Of a stretch of 64,000 nucleotides of DNA, positions 32,454-43,871 are shown piece after piece. Position numbers and translations under genes: made by a program. The DNA lies in NCBI GenBank assembly GCA_007922305.1, contig ML677351.1, forward strand, positions 10,507,558-10,571,557, given 5' to 3'. The notes beneath the pieces are model-generated. The model did no database searches, was not told where the DNA came from, and saw only the letters and a program-made list of their open reading frames with translations. Position 1 is the stretch's first letter. The number at the start of each line of letters is the position of its first letter. The stretch is from Dermatemys mawii. Taxonomy: Eukaryota; Chordata; Testudines; Dermatemydidae.

Positions 32454-34264
32454 GTTCAACAATGCTTGGAACACAACATGTAGGACAGCTAGATTGGCAA
32501 CCAAATTGACTGTATGTTACAATGCATCAAATATGCAGCCAATTTTCAGCAGGTTAAACAGCATGTGAATATTTCTGAATTTCATAATAGTCATGTGTCT
32601 ATGAGACTTGACCAGAATATAGCATCATTCTAGTTAAAAGCCAGACTGTTGAATATGTAAGACATGTTACTTGTTAGAAATATCTGGTGATCCCTTCTGG
32701 CCATAATCTCTAGGACTGTGACATTGCAGCATAGTTACTATGAAGGGACTATATAAATAAATGGAAGGAAAAATGTAAGGGGTGGCTTAGAGAAAACTTA
32801 AGTCCTACATTTCTAATTGTTGGACATATGAACAAAAAGCACACCACTTCCTTAAGATCCTCAGTATATGAATTCCATTTAAACATAAAAAACAACCTTA
32901 CTCTTGTTCAATATTTGTCATAGAATAAAAAAGATTAAGCAATGCAATTAGAATCAATATTATACAAACAAACTATCTTTCCCACATGTAGAAAGGAACT
33001 GTTACAAACAACAAATATAGTATATCATGTTTCGGGGAAACTTTTTCACCCATAAACATGTAAACTGTTCTCTGTTTTAAACTTTGAAGAGGCAGCACTA
33101 TCCTGCAAATCACCCACAAATATATCTTTTAAAATTATGGAATGAAACACAGAGATTTTCAATTTAGTTTTCCTTTTAAGTTGAAATACTGGAGATGAAA
33201 GAAACTAAATAGAGAATTTAGTTAGGAGATTGTATCACTTACCTAGAGGTAAGTGCTGATTCTGACTGTTTTTGTGTGATTTAGTAGGTGTGCTGGAGTT
33301 CTTGCTGAAAGGGGGAAAAATGAAACACTGTGTGAAATAATTCTAGAGCCGTCACGTCTTTTGTGGTTTCCTCTTAGATTGCTTTCTGCTCCTGCTGTAT
33401 GTTATACTTTCAAAATGTTTTGGTTGATTTGACCCTTTTGATACTATAGTGTGATGTAATAAAAACAATATATTTCCTTCGTGAGGACAGGGCAAAACTG
33501 TGGTAGCTATACAGACCAGTTGTTAAATCTCAGTTAATGAGACAGTTTGCTTGTTGCTCTATACCTCAGCTTCTTCATCAAGCATTCTGGTTACGTCTCC
33601 TCATTATTAGAATTATGCCTTTCAGCTATGGAAATCAAAACCATTAATATATGATTTAGGCAACAAGAATATTAAATGTGTGTATGAATGAAATACCATC
33701 TAGGCTAAAGAGAAAATATGAAATTAGCCTTTTAAGATAGAACATCCTGCTTCAACCAGATTATCAAACTGCACTTTTATATCAGTCTTAGGGATACATT
33801 TTCAATGCAAGGAATTCTGCACATGTTTCTCATTAGTATTAATGACAACATCACACCTAAAATTGCATGCAGCTTGTTGAAAATTTAGCTAACAGACTAT
33901 CAGGCCTTGGAATGACAAGCTAAACATAATCTTTATGGCCAAAATAGCAGGATGTATTTAATCTTTAGAGCTGCACTGTACAATAATAGTTTAACCACTA
34001 CTGCTAAGCTTACTGACTTATTACTCACAGCACCTCTGAGGCTATGTCTAAAAAGCCAACAAAGCCATAAACATTCGCATCTGAATAAGGAGAGTTTATA
34101 TGAACATTCTTCTTGGGTTAAAAACTCTGAAAGGCAATCTGTCCAGATATAATATTTCAGCATCTAGCAATTATCAATTTATGACACTAATATGATTTTT
34201 GAAAGCACCTTTCAATTTCTAGAAATGACAAAACAAAATCCCTAAACCCTTTGCATTTTCAAAG
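32454..34264. other. Unassigned non-coding sequence
   Basis: No repeat recognised beyond the CR1 tail. Overlapping open frames near 33933-34163 on both strands have no family signature. Confidence 0.45.
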
Positions 34265-34380
34265 GTGAGATTTTCAAAACCACAATGTATTTGGCTAACT
34301 CTGCTCCTGCTGAAATTAATGGTAAAATTTCCATTGACTTCAACAGAAGCAGTTAGGCCAATGCTGAACCTTTCTGAACA
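34265..34380. repeat. Palindromic MITE-like remnant
   Basis: ttggctaactctgctcctg and cagaagcagttaggccaatg are inverted counterparts around tttccattgacttcaac, the core shared with other palindromic elements here. Confidence 0.55.
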
Positions 34381-34702
34381 TTTCATCTCCAGCACACAGC
34401 TCTGGACTCTTCAACCCTCACTCTCAGAAGTATTCATACTTATCTTCTTTCAGGTTTTAAGTCGGAACTACAAAGCATTTTGTTAATTATTATTTAGATT
34501 GGTTATATTCCAGTAGCACCCACAACATGTTAAGCATTTTCCAAACACAAAGAACACCGTCTTGCCAAAAGCATTCACTAGGTAGAAGGCACAAATAGAA
34601 GGGGGCAGGCAGAATATATAAGGCATGCTACATACCAACAGAGTGAGGAGAGTGATAGTTGGCAAACATTTTGTGAACTCATTCCATTCATTCATTCATT
34701 CA
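34381..34702. other. Unassigned non-coding sequence
   Basis: A short (CATT)n tract lies at 34680-34700. Nothing else is recognised. Confidence 0.4.
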
Positions 34703-34826
34703 GTTTAGGCTGGCATTTTGAAAGGACCCCAGGAAAGTTAGTAGCCTAGCTCCTATTGAAAGTCAATAGGAACTGGGGGCCAAACTGGGGGAACTCTTTG
34801 AAAGTCTCAGATGTAATGGTTTGAAG
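34703..34826. repeat. Palindromic MITE-like remnant
   Basis: ggcattttgaaaggacccc at the left and actctttgaaagtctcag at the right flank a central palindrome, ctcctattgaaagtcaatag. Confidence 0.5.
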
Positions 34827-35181
34827 TAGATTACAAGGCCAAGTTTGATGAAGGGAAAACAGGACAGGATGAATTAATAAAAGTAAAGCAATAGAAGCAA
34901 GAAGGGGACACTGGGGAGAGGAAGAAAAAAGGTACAGAGAGAGAAAGGAAGGAGGTAAATTAAGAAGAAAAGATAGAGTGGAATAAGGGATTCAGGGAGA
35001 GTAACGATAGCAAAGATGCTACTGTGAGGAAAAGAGGAAGCTGGAACAAACTGCCATTCACTGGAGAAGAAAGAGTGACTGAAGTTCAAGCTGAAGAAAG
35101 CAGAGTCTGATGGTCCAACTGTATTCCAGGAGTCATGAAGGGGGAAGCTATTGGCAGTGAAAGAGGAAGCTCTTCCTTTCC
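34827..35181. other. Purine-rich unassigned sequence
   Basis: Strongly A/G-biased on the plus strand (gagaggaagaaaaaagg, gagagaaaggaaggagg). The pyrimidine-rich open frame on the opposite strand is explained by this bias. Confidence 0.5.
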
Positions 35182-35976
35182 GTCCTTGTCATAAGTGTGA
35201 AGTAGCCTAAAATTATTGTTTACCTGTAAGGGGTTAAGCTAAAGGTAACCTGAGAGGTGGACAACTGACCAATGAGAAATTCCTCAGGAGACAAAGGATT
35301 TTAAGTTTCAGTTTCTCTCTGAGTCTCTCTCTGTTCACCTTGGCTATGGGATGAACACAGCTATGTCTTTCACTGTAACTATAGATTCTATTAAGTATTG
35401 TAGTCAGTAAGTTTACCTTCTTTTTATCACTTGGAGGGTTCTCAGTGGTGAGTGTTGGCTGGGTGCTTTTTGATATTGTAAGCTTCAGCAGAGATCTCAA
35501 CAGTGGGAGAAAGTTGCCTTGGGGGTGAGGTTTGGTTTCTGAATCCTTTTGTTGATTATGGTAGATGCTGTTCTGTTGATGGTTATAAGGGATTTATTCC
35601 TTTCTTTTTTTCTTTTATTAAAATCTTTCTTTTAAGAAGCTGACTGCTTGTTTTTCATTGTGTAAGATCTTGGTTTTGGATCGGGCACATCTCGCAGGAG
35701 CAGGTGAGGTTTTTTTTTTTTTTTTCTCTCAAGCTTCCCAGAGAAGGAAGAAGTTTGGGGGGTTAGTGGAAAGGTAAAGAAGCATCCCAAACTACCCTAG
35801 ACCTAGTTTGGTGGTGGCAGCGTACCAGGTCCAGATACAGAAGAATTTGTGTTCTGGGGAAAAACATTTTAACCCAAGCTGGTAAAATAGGCTTGGGAGG
35901 GTTATTTCTTTTTTTCATGCGGGTCCCCACATCTGTACCCTAGAGTTCAGAGTGGGGAGGCAATCCTGACAGTCCT
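35182..35976 (+). mobile_element. Solo LTR with perfect 5-bp target-site duplication
   Basis: The LTR spans 35187-35971 (785 bp). It begins TGTCATAAG, ends CCTGACA, and is flanked by gtcct on both sides (35182-35186 and 35972-35976). Interior words such as tttacctgtaaggggttaag, gagaggtggacaactgacc, tggtggtggcagcg, tcatgcgggtccccacatct and agagttcagagtggggagg match an abundant turtle LTR that I recall. An attaaaatctttctttt stretch near 35617 could hold the polyadenylation signal. No internal retroviral or gypsy sequence adjoins it, so it is a solo LTR. Superfamily (ERV or Metaviridae) is not settled; a 5-bp duplication fits either. Confidence 0.85.
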
Positions 35977-36948
35977 TTTCTCCGTTGGCATAGGGGAGGA
36001 TACAAGCTGGAACTGGGAAACTATCTTGTGCACAGGCAAGATGGGGACATTGTGAGTGAGTCAGATACCAGGAAGCTACCTAGATCCTTTAACTGTTAAC
36101 TTCCAGATGTCACCTTTTTATTTATTTATTTTTTTATTTTGTAAAGATCTTAATTAAGTTTCTGTCGGAGGATTTTTCTTAAATTATGATCAGGTTCAAG
36201 GACTGGAACAGACAGTGTTAGGGTATGAGGAATGATGGAGAACTGTGTTTTTTGGTGGGCAATGAGAAATGAGTGTACTTGTTTAATCTACAAGAAGAGG
36301 AAGGGTGTTATGCAGCACCAATTCTTATTTACTATTTGGATTCTGGTAGCGCGCCCAATGTACAAGCTGTTTTCCAAACATATAATAAGATGCAATGCCT
36401 GGCCCAGATAGCTCACAGTGTGAAAAGAAAAATGACATGCCAGGTGAATGGGGGGAGAGATAAAACATCCCATTTTTATTTTAAATGAGTATGAATTATC
36501 CCAGCTGAACCTAGCTGCTGTTAACTGTCAATTTTGTGTAGACATCCTGGTAGAAGCATATCTATAAGGGAATTGAAGATGATGATGAGTCACTCCAAGA
36601 TGACTCAAAGATGTTCCAAGACGAAGGGGTGGCAGAAATAATGGAGGGGTAGCAGACGATGAGCCCCTGCCCAGCAGTCTTTAGGTGTATATGTGGTGCC
36701 TTTTCAAGCCAAGAGGTATAACTGAAGGTGGCACTACTAATGACCTGTGCCATTCATCCCCACTTCACCACTGCTCAACATGTGTCTCCACTATTTTGAC
36801 AAAGGAGGAGTGTGGAGAAAGCACAAAAGCAGTTATTAGAGAGGTGGAAACATGGTTAACTAAGTTTGTATCATTGACACAGAAGGCATGGTGGGGTGGA
36901 ACAGTGTGGTAAAAGACAGAACCAAATAAGTAGATTATCAGGGTCAAG
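35977..36948. other. Unassigned non-coding sequence
   Basis: TTTA-rich tract at 36115-36140. No coding or repeat family is recognised. Overlapping frames on both strands at 36685-36947 are unremarkable. Confidence 0.45.
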
Positions 36949-36949
36949 G

Positions 36950-37102
36950 TATGCTTACATTACAGACACTACAGAAGCACAGTTATGACACTGTAGCTAT
37001 GCCGCTGAAGCACTGTAGTGTAGATACCTGCTATAGTGACACAAGTGTTTTTTCTGAAGTAGCTGTCCTTAATTCAGCTCATCAAGAGGTAGTAACTGGA
37101 GC
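36950..37102. mobile_element. MITE, family B fragment
   Basis: gacactacagaagcacagtt, then actgtagctatgccgctgaa, gcactgtagtgtagatacct and aagtgttttttctgaagtag match in order a turtle/sauropsid MITE recalled as CACTACAGCGGCACAGCTATGCCGCTGTAGCGCTTCAGTGTAGACACTTCCTACGCTGACGG. It abuts the next element directly. Confidence 0.62.
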
Positions 37103-37336
37103 CATGTCTACACTACTGGCTGGGTCGGCAGGTAGAGATCAATCTATTGGGGATTGATTTATCGCATCATGTCAAGACGCGATAAATTGATCCCAAAGTC
37201 GATGCCAGAACTCCATCTCACCAAAAGGCACAAGGCAGAGTCAATGGGGGAGCCCACTGTTGACCACTGCCGTAGTGAAGATGGCAGGTAAGTCGACCTA
37301 AGATGCGTCGACTTCAGCTACGCTATTCACGTAGCT
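37103..37336. mobile_element. MITE, family A copy 2 (3'-truncated)
   Basis: Starts catgtctacactactggctg and shares with the CR1-nested copy tcggcaggtag, the inverted pair gatttatcgcatc / gcgataaattgatc, caggtaagtcg and cttcagctacgctattcacg. The terminal 40 or so bases seen in copy 1 (ending agtgtagacaagccc) are missing. Confidence 0.72.
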
Positions 37337-39364
37337 CTGAAGGGCCTTGAAAATGAGGGAAAGTAGTTTGAATTTGATACTGTGGAAAATGGGAAATTAG
37401 TGGATGGATTCAAAGAATGGGAATGATGTTGTGAAAGAGATAGGTAAGGAATATATTAGCACTATTTTCATTTTGTGTGAACTAGAGAAGGGCAATATTG
37501 GCCAGAAACAGACAAAGGAAGATGAGAAGGACTTGGATATGAGTTGCAGCTGTGTGAGAAAAGAGACTGGATTTGAGAAATTATACACAGGAAGAAGTGA
37601 TAAGATTTGAAAATATCCTGGAGTTCAAGGAAAGTGAAGAGGAGGCAAAGTGGACCCTACATTATTGGCCTGAGTGACAGGGAAGATGGCAATGGTGTCA
37701 AAAGTGAGAGAAAATGCAGGAAGTTGTGAGAGTTTGTAAAGAGACAGAGAGAGTTTAGTTTTGACCATGCATAGTCTAAGCTGATGTCATGACATCCATA
37801 TGAAGATGTTAAGACAGACCAGCTGAAAAATGGGATTGGACGGATAGAGATAAATCAAGTGGAATTGTAAGTTTACAGATTGTACAGTAACTCCAGGATT
37901 CACTCAGAAGGCAGACTTCATAATGCAGTGCAGATAGAGACAGTGCTTAAATAATTAATTATTATACCTTTCTCATATCAATGTTGGTACAGGACAGAAA
38001 CTGGTCTCTTCCCTTCCTTTCTGTCATTAGCTGTTGCTGCCATCTGCTCTATGGTTTTGTGATAGACTGTTCTACCCTCCCTGGTAAGGGTTCTTTTAAA
38101 AATTTTATTTGGGCACCATTATTTCCTCACACCAGATAGTTTTCTTTGGGAATCTGTGCTGACATGCAGAGTATAAGCCCCAAATACATTCAATATTTCT
38201 TTCTAGTTCTAATGGAGACAAGCTGGTGGTTGGTGATTTTCCAACACTCTTTGGTGGTAATAAAGTCTCTCTATCCAATGCCCAGATCTTTCATAGGCAC
38301 TTATTTTCATAGACATCTAGTTTTCTGTCTAACATTTTAATAGATCTCCAGTTTCTGAAGCTATATGTCAATATGTCTGAGTTGAAAATTCTCAGTTTTA
38401 GCTCATATAATGCTTGCTGTATTATCATGCTTTCTTTGACTTCTTGGAATAATGTTAAGACTACTACAGCATTCCTTACAGGAAATAACCTTCTTGCCTT
38501 TTGAGTTGCACGTTTTCCCATTAAAAGAATCTATTCTTTAAGTTATGTATGAATGGGAGGACAGGCAGAAAAAAACCACCATACTGAGTTCTTTTTTAGC
38601 CATTTCTCATTCTTGATTGTCAGCCATTTAGAAGGTCACATAGAGGTACAGTAGGACAGATCCACTTGATTCATTGTATAATCAATGCATTTTCTTATTG
38701 TAAAATTCTGCCACTAAAAGCTTTTACTTGTCCAGATGTTTTACGTACTATTGGAATGACACCCCCCTGAGACCATGGGCAAACAAGCACAATTTAAGAA
38801 AACTCCAAGACAACCGTCAATTGCACAATGGGTCAAATCGGACCTTGGTTGGCCACAGGACTGGGAACTGCAAAGGTGGTATAAAGGACACTTACCTCAG
38901 TTCCATGGTGAGCAAGCTCAGTTGGACCAGAGGATAGGCTATAGAGATGTATTCCAACATATATTCTACAATTATGGCAGTTATAATGAAATAAATCAGA
39001 ATCCCACTATCATAATAATAAATATTTATTATATTTTAATTGAAAACATAAGGTATTTATCATAAAAGATACATTGTATTATGAATACCCCAGTCTTCCT
39101 TCAATATAATTTACCTAGACAAAATCAGAAGTCAGTTATACTATATCAATCTTTCATCTGCAGAGCACTGATTCTTAATTTTCAGATTTTTAGTGCTTGC
39201 TCTGTGCCTATGCTATTTTACTTTTCATTGTATTTTGCTGGGAACCACCATCAAAGTTCAGCTCATAATTAGATTTTTCTTTTTTAAACACATCCTTTAC
39301 AAGTGTTTGGTTTCTCATTTACTTCCAGTCTTCACTAATGTTACATGTTAACATTATGAACATA
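37337..39364. other. Unassigned non-coding sequence
   Basis: About 2 kb with no recognised repeat. A frame at 38775-39065 begins MGKQAQFKKTPRQ but has no family match known to me, and its last third is AT-rich sequence. Confidence 0.45.
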
Positions 39365-39366
39365 GT

Positions 39367-39450
39367 ATCAGAGGGGTAGCCTTGTTAGTCTAGATCTGCA
39401 AAAGTGACAGAGTCTTGCAGCACTTTAGGTGCTAAAAGACTCATGAACAC
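39367..39450. repeat. GTAGCCGTGTTAGTCTG repeat, copy 2 (truncated)
   Basis: tatcagaggggtagccttgt, tagtctagatctgcaaaagt and cagagtcttgcagcacttta align with the left part of the element at 8793-8944. The right arm is reduced to tgctaaaagactcatg. Confidence 0.75.
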
Positions 39451-39809
39451 AGAATTTATGGTACAGTATTTACACAGACTTTATTATGTGCATACCTGCA
39501 AACATTATTTCATTGACTGGAAGCAAAATGGACTACAAAGTAAAATCCTTAATCTTCAGGATTAAGTGATAGTAAGAAATGCATTAGCAATCCAAACATT
39601 AGGAATCAATATCCTGATACTATACGTAATGACTGTTGGACGATCCATTATTTGGATAGACAGAAGAATTCTATAAAGTCACTTTCACTGTCAGGAATAT
39701 TTACAAATCAATAATTGATAAAACTTTTTATCCCAGCTAAGTGGCTTTTTATGTCTCGAGTTAGAATCTAATTAATATAGGTTACTATACAACTTCCTGA
39801 ACAATTCAG
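39451..39809. other. Unassigned AT-rich sequence
   Basis: No feature recognised. Confidence 0.4.
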
Positions 39810-40100
39810 GATTGATGTGAGCTGTATCCTTCCCATTCTGTTGTATGGCTGTGAAACATGAACACTACGCCGCTCAGATTGGACAATGCAGGAGGCTTTC
39901 CACACAAAATGTCAATGTTGTATATTGAGTATAAAGTGGAATGACTTCATTTGTAATACAGATGTTTATGATTTCTTAGGTTTACAGACTACTGGGGCCA
40001 TTGTCTTCAGGTAGTACCTTATGCTTTTTTTACATGTTGCAAAGATGCCACAAGGAGTTCCAGTGAACGCCTTTCTCCACGTGGCTTGTAACATCTAGGA
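39810..40100 (+). pseudogene. LINE C-terminal fragment (CETWTL-type)
   Basis: A frame from about 39823 reads CILPILLYGCET, a stop, then TLRRSDWTMQEAFHTKCQ, CCILSIKWNDFI and CNTDVYDFLGL. This matches the post-RT region LLYGCETWTLRxxDxxRLExFHxKCQRxILxIKW of certain non-LTR retrotransposons. The only stop in about 50 codons replaces the tryptophan of CETWT (TGG to TGA). A frameshifted continuation at about 40037-40095 gives HVAKMPQGVPVNAF, equivalent to GHVARM-x-x-x-xPAxxAL. No RT catalytic part is present upstream, so this is a 5'-truncated insertion. Confidence 0.78.
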
Positions 40101-42479
40101 TAAAAGAAGTTAAGTATATTATGTCAACGCTATTATCTTTATCTACTAAACTTGTAAGCATATAAAAAAGTTTTCAAAAAGTAAGACCCTTTTCCCCAAA
40201 CAGCCAGACATTTTTAACCTTTCATGATTTCTTTCATTTAAATAAGCAGTTAACTCTCAGTCCTACTATTGCAGACTACAGTTTCCTTTTCACTTTTATT
40301 TGACCTCACTATATTCCAGAATTAGGATTTCCATTTGTCATGCTTTTTGCTCTTTATACAACAAACATAATATGAAGGAATCACACAGTCATGGCACAGT
40401 CCAAAAAACTGTTACTAACTATTTACAACATGCAAAGCCTATATTATATATATATATATTTATAATCTCCCTGCTCTGGCAGGGTTCTGGTGGCTTCTGA
40501 AATACAGAAAACAATGATAGCCACTGGAGGGCTCACAAACTATTTAGAGGGGTACTATCCAGTTCCTATGCACTATAAAGATTTATCTTCATGTGTTCAG
40601 TTTCATTAGACCAGGATGGAACTGTATTTGTTTCTATGGTTTGCTAGTGCCATGACTGAGATTGGAACTTGCATGAAGAGTGAGCTCACTGTGAGTAAGA
40701 GCTTGGGGCTGGGTGCAGGGTGGGGAGACTGCAGAACTGAGTGCATGGGGAAGAACTCGGAGCTGGGTGTGGAACAATATGGAGGAAAGAGTGGTGGGGC
40801 TGAGTGTAGGGCCACAGGACAGGAGCGTGTGTGGCAATGAGGAGAAAGCATATATCTGGGTGCAGACAGACCATGAGAAAGGTCAAGGATTGGGTTGGAG
40901 AACTTGCAGAGGGAGAGCTCAGGACACAATTCATGGCAGGGCTCCCTCAGGAAAAATCAGGTTCCCTCACTGAATACATGAAGAGGGTAATGGAGCATTT
41001 ATGTTGCATACTTTGGCCCACTGAACCACAACTATTTTCTCTTGACCATGAGAGATATTGGATGATAATTTCATTCATTTTCAGTGCACTAAAATATATA
41101 TACAAAATTATATGAAATAAATTATGTTCCACTTTTCAAGAAAAGAAATATAAAGCCACATAAAAAATAACTGGTTTGGGATAGATACAAAGAAAGGCTA
41201 CTCAGGTGACTTTTAGACACCACGGTTGCCCTGCAATGACATGAGGAGGAGAATCCAATAATACAGTCAGAGCTAAAAGCTTAGGTTTTTTATTGTACTG
41301 CAATTTCTTAATTATTAGATGAGTAAAACTCTATAGTGGGAAACCCTACAAAAATTCGTTAAAGTTATTAGCACGCAACCATGCATTCTCTTCCGTGTAT
41401 CTTCTGGAATATGAACCCTGGAAAAATACCTCAAGGAACTCAAAATTCCTTACAACAAAATAACCATAAATTTAACGACAAGCAGGAAATGCAAAGTTCA
41501 GGCAACACTTTCCACCCAAGACATGCAGACAACTTTATCTCAGTGCCTAATGGAGCACCAGCATATAGAGAACAGGTAGCACTGTGATACTTGAATGTCA
41601 CATTGCATCAGTCTTGAACCTGACTTCCATATATTTTATAAGTTCAATGTATTAATTCTCTGCAAGGCAAAAGACTGCAAGTGTTCCTTATTTTATACCA
41701 ATTACAGACACAACTGAACTGAGAAATTTTCCATGCCTGTGAAAATTCAAGTGTTCAATACCTCCTGCACCACAAAGTCTCATTTTTTTCCAAAGGTATG
41801 ATGATTGAGTAGTTTCATGTTTGGTTGCTTCATAAAGCATGAGAGAGGCAGGTTTCAGACTTCTGATAGAAACTTTGTTTTACTCTTACACGGATAAAAA
41901 GTTACACCTATGCTGGTTTCCTTTATCTACTGTATTTGTTTATGGCTTTCTATTTTGCCCATGTAAAACAGCAGAACAAGCACATTATTCCAGATCTTGA
42001 AAAGATAACATGTCAGTCAGTGACTAAAAATCCCCACACATATAACCTAAAAATAATTTTCCAATTCTTATGTGTGTTAAAAAGCTGGCAGTGGAAGAGA
42101 CGTACACAACAACTTCCAGTGGCTGTGAACTTAGCATACTACCTATTGACACTAGCCAGAAAGAGCTTTATTTTGTTGCTGACATGGTAGAGAGGCTGTC
42201 TATGCACCACAGATTTGTCTTGGTTGCAGTAATGGACAGAATATGAACAAAGGGGGAAATTCACCTCTGCACAGAAGACTAGCACAGCGTGTAGGCACCA
42301 TTTACATCTCTCTCATTATTTAGGTGGGGCTTCAATGATCTATCCTTGCAGGGGCCCACTAAACAGGGATGAATTCCAGCTATTGAACTGTGGATCCTGA
42401 TAATTAGATAAGTGTACTCTAGGGAATGGCCTCTAGATCTTAGGAGCTTTTTACACATTACCAGACATGCTGGTAGACA
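40101..42479. other. Unassigned non-coding sequence
   Basis: A (TA)n run lies at 40443-40461. At 40690-40900 there is a G-rich stretch with imperfectly repeated ctgggtgcaggg / ctgagtgcatgggg / ctgggtgtgg words. It explains the overlapping open frames on both strands there. Nothing else is recognised. Confidence 0.45.
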
Positions 42480-43100
42480 CTTTTTGCAGTTGATTCATTT
42501 TAAAAATAGTAATGGTAAAGTAATGTGTCTTATGTTCCCTTTGATTCAAAAATAACCAACATCACAAAAGCAAACCTCATTTATTTCTCTCTCCTCTTCT
42601 TTCCTTTCTGTAAACGTACTAAAGTAATGACAGATTCACATAGGGATGATTTGTAATTAAATTAAATTCAGCAACAAAAAGTGTGTAAAATGCATTTAAT
42701 CCAAAACAATAAACAAGTACATGATTAATTGCTTGCAATGTGCCTAGCTTTGATGTGTGAAAATAAAGATGATGCAGCAGCTGAGCGCCTTTGAATCAAT
42801 TCAACATCCACCTGGTATAAAAGCTCATCATTTACTGCAGACTTAGCCAGCTTCCATGAAAGAATTTCCAAGATCTCTGGTGGAAATTCATCACAATAGA
42901 CATATTTTATATGGTGCTCCTCTCCCTTTACCATTTAGGCTGATTCCCAGAGTAATTAGAGGAACAAAAAAACCCTCAGCTATCTATAAATCAAATAATA
43001 TGGCAGGAAAAAACATTTTACTGAAACATAATTGTACATTTTGTGTGCATGCTTGCATAACAGAGCAAAATAAATCAGCATTTGGCTATTAAGATTTCTC
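42480..43100. other. Candidate conserved non-coding element
   Basis: Transposon-free sequence of mixed composition containing atgattaattgcttgcaatg, aattgtacattttgtgtgca, aataaatcagcatttggct and gcttgcataa-type words often seen in developmental enhancers. An antisense frame of 69 codons (42725-42934, with EFPPEILEILSWKLAKSAV) is open but matches no family I know. Conservation cannot be judged from one sequence. Confidence 0.3.
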
Positions 43101-43849
43101 TTTTGTCCTAATTATCTGTGTATTGAGAGATTATATCCATACAACATGAAACAAAGCCGACGCCACACAAAGAGAGTCATTAGTAATGGCACCTAATCCT
43201 GTTACTTGGTATTGTGCACCACATCCCCTAGCACCATGCCCTACCACAGTGTAAAATAGTAACATCCATTATACATACAAAATGAACACAATGAAGACAA
43301 AGAATAAGCTTTAGTTGTAAAAAAAAAAAAAAATTAAAAAAGACCTTGCTTTCTGTAAAATATCAGCCTACAATACATTGGCCCTTCTGCGTTTCACATG
43401 TATAAGATATGCTGCTTTACATCCTCTCCTAAAGTTATATGTAGTATTGCTGAATGGCCTGAAATAGTTGTTTTAGAAGAGAATTGACTCCCTTTCAGTG
43501 GTAACTTAGGATAGCTAGAAACATTATTTAGGATCAAAGTACTATGGCCCTGATCTACAGACCACTGAAGCCAAAGAAATAACAATTTATATTGGATTTC
43601 AGTGGCAAACAGGCGAGGCATTATCTATATAGAAGATATATTCAGTATCACCCTGTTTTTCCAACATGTTCTGGAGACATCCAAAATCTCATTCAAATGG
43701 GAAAGGAAGCAACTCATTGCTGATAAGATAATTTGATTAGCTGGGAGTTGAATGAACAAGTTTATACTGAGTTTTAAAATATTTATCTTTTTAGCTATGT
43801 ATGCACATACAGTTATATTATACACACAAAACACAACAAGTACATATAA
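43101..43849. other. Unassigned non-coding sequence
   Basis: A homopolymeric A tract lies at 43319-43333. A possible palindromic MITE remnant lies at 43545-43610 (gccctgatctacagaccact, gatttcagtgg). Confidence 0.4.
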
Positions 43850-43871
43850 ACACACACATACACACACACAC
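43850..43871. repeat. (CA)n microsatellite
   Basis: acacacacatacacacacac. Short and interrupted. Confidence 0.85.

Noticed and set aside
34874..35089. Antisense frame rich in Leu, Phe, Pro and Ser resembling a membrane protein
   Set aside because: The plus strand is purine-biased there, so the complement codes for such residues by composition alone.
40606..40973. Four overlapping frames of 67-107 codons on both strands
   Set aside because: The stretch is G-rich with imperfect short repeats. No frame has a domain, signal or family match.
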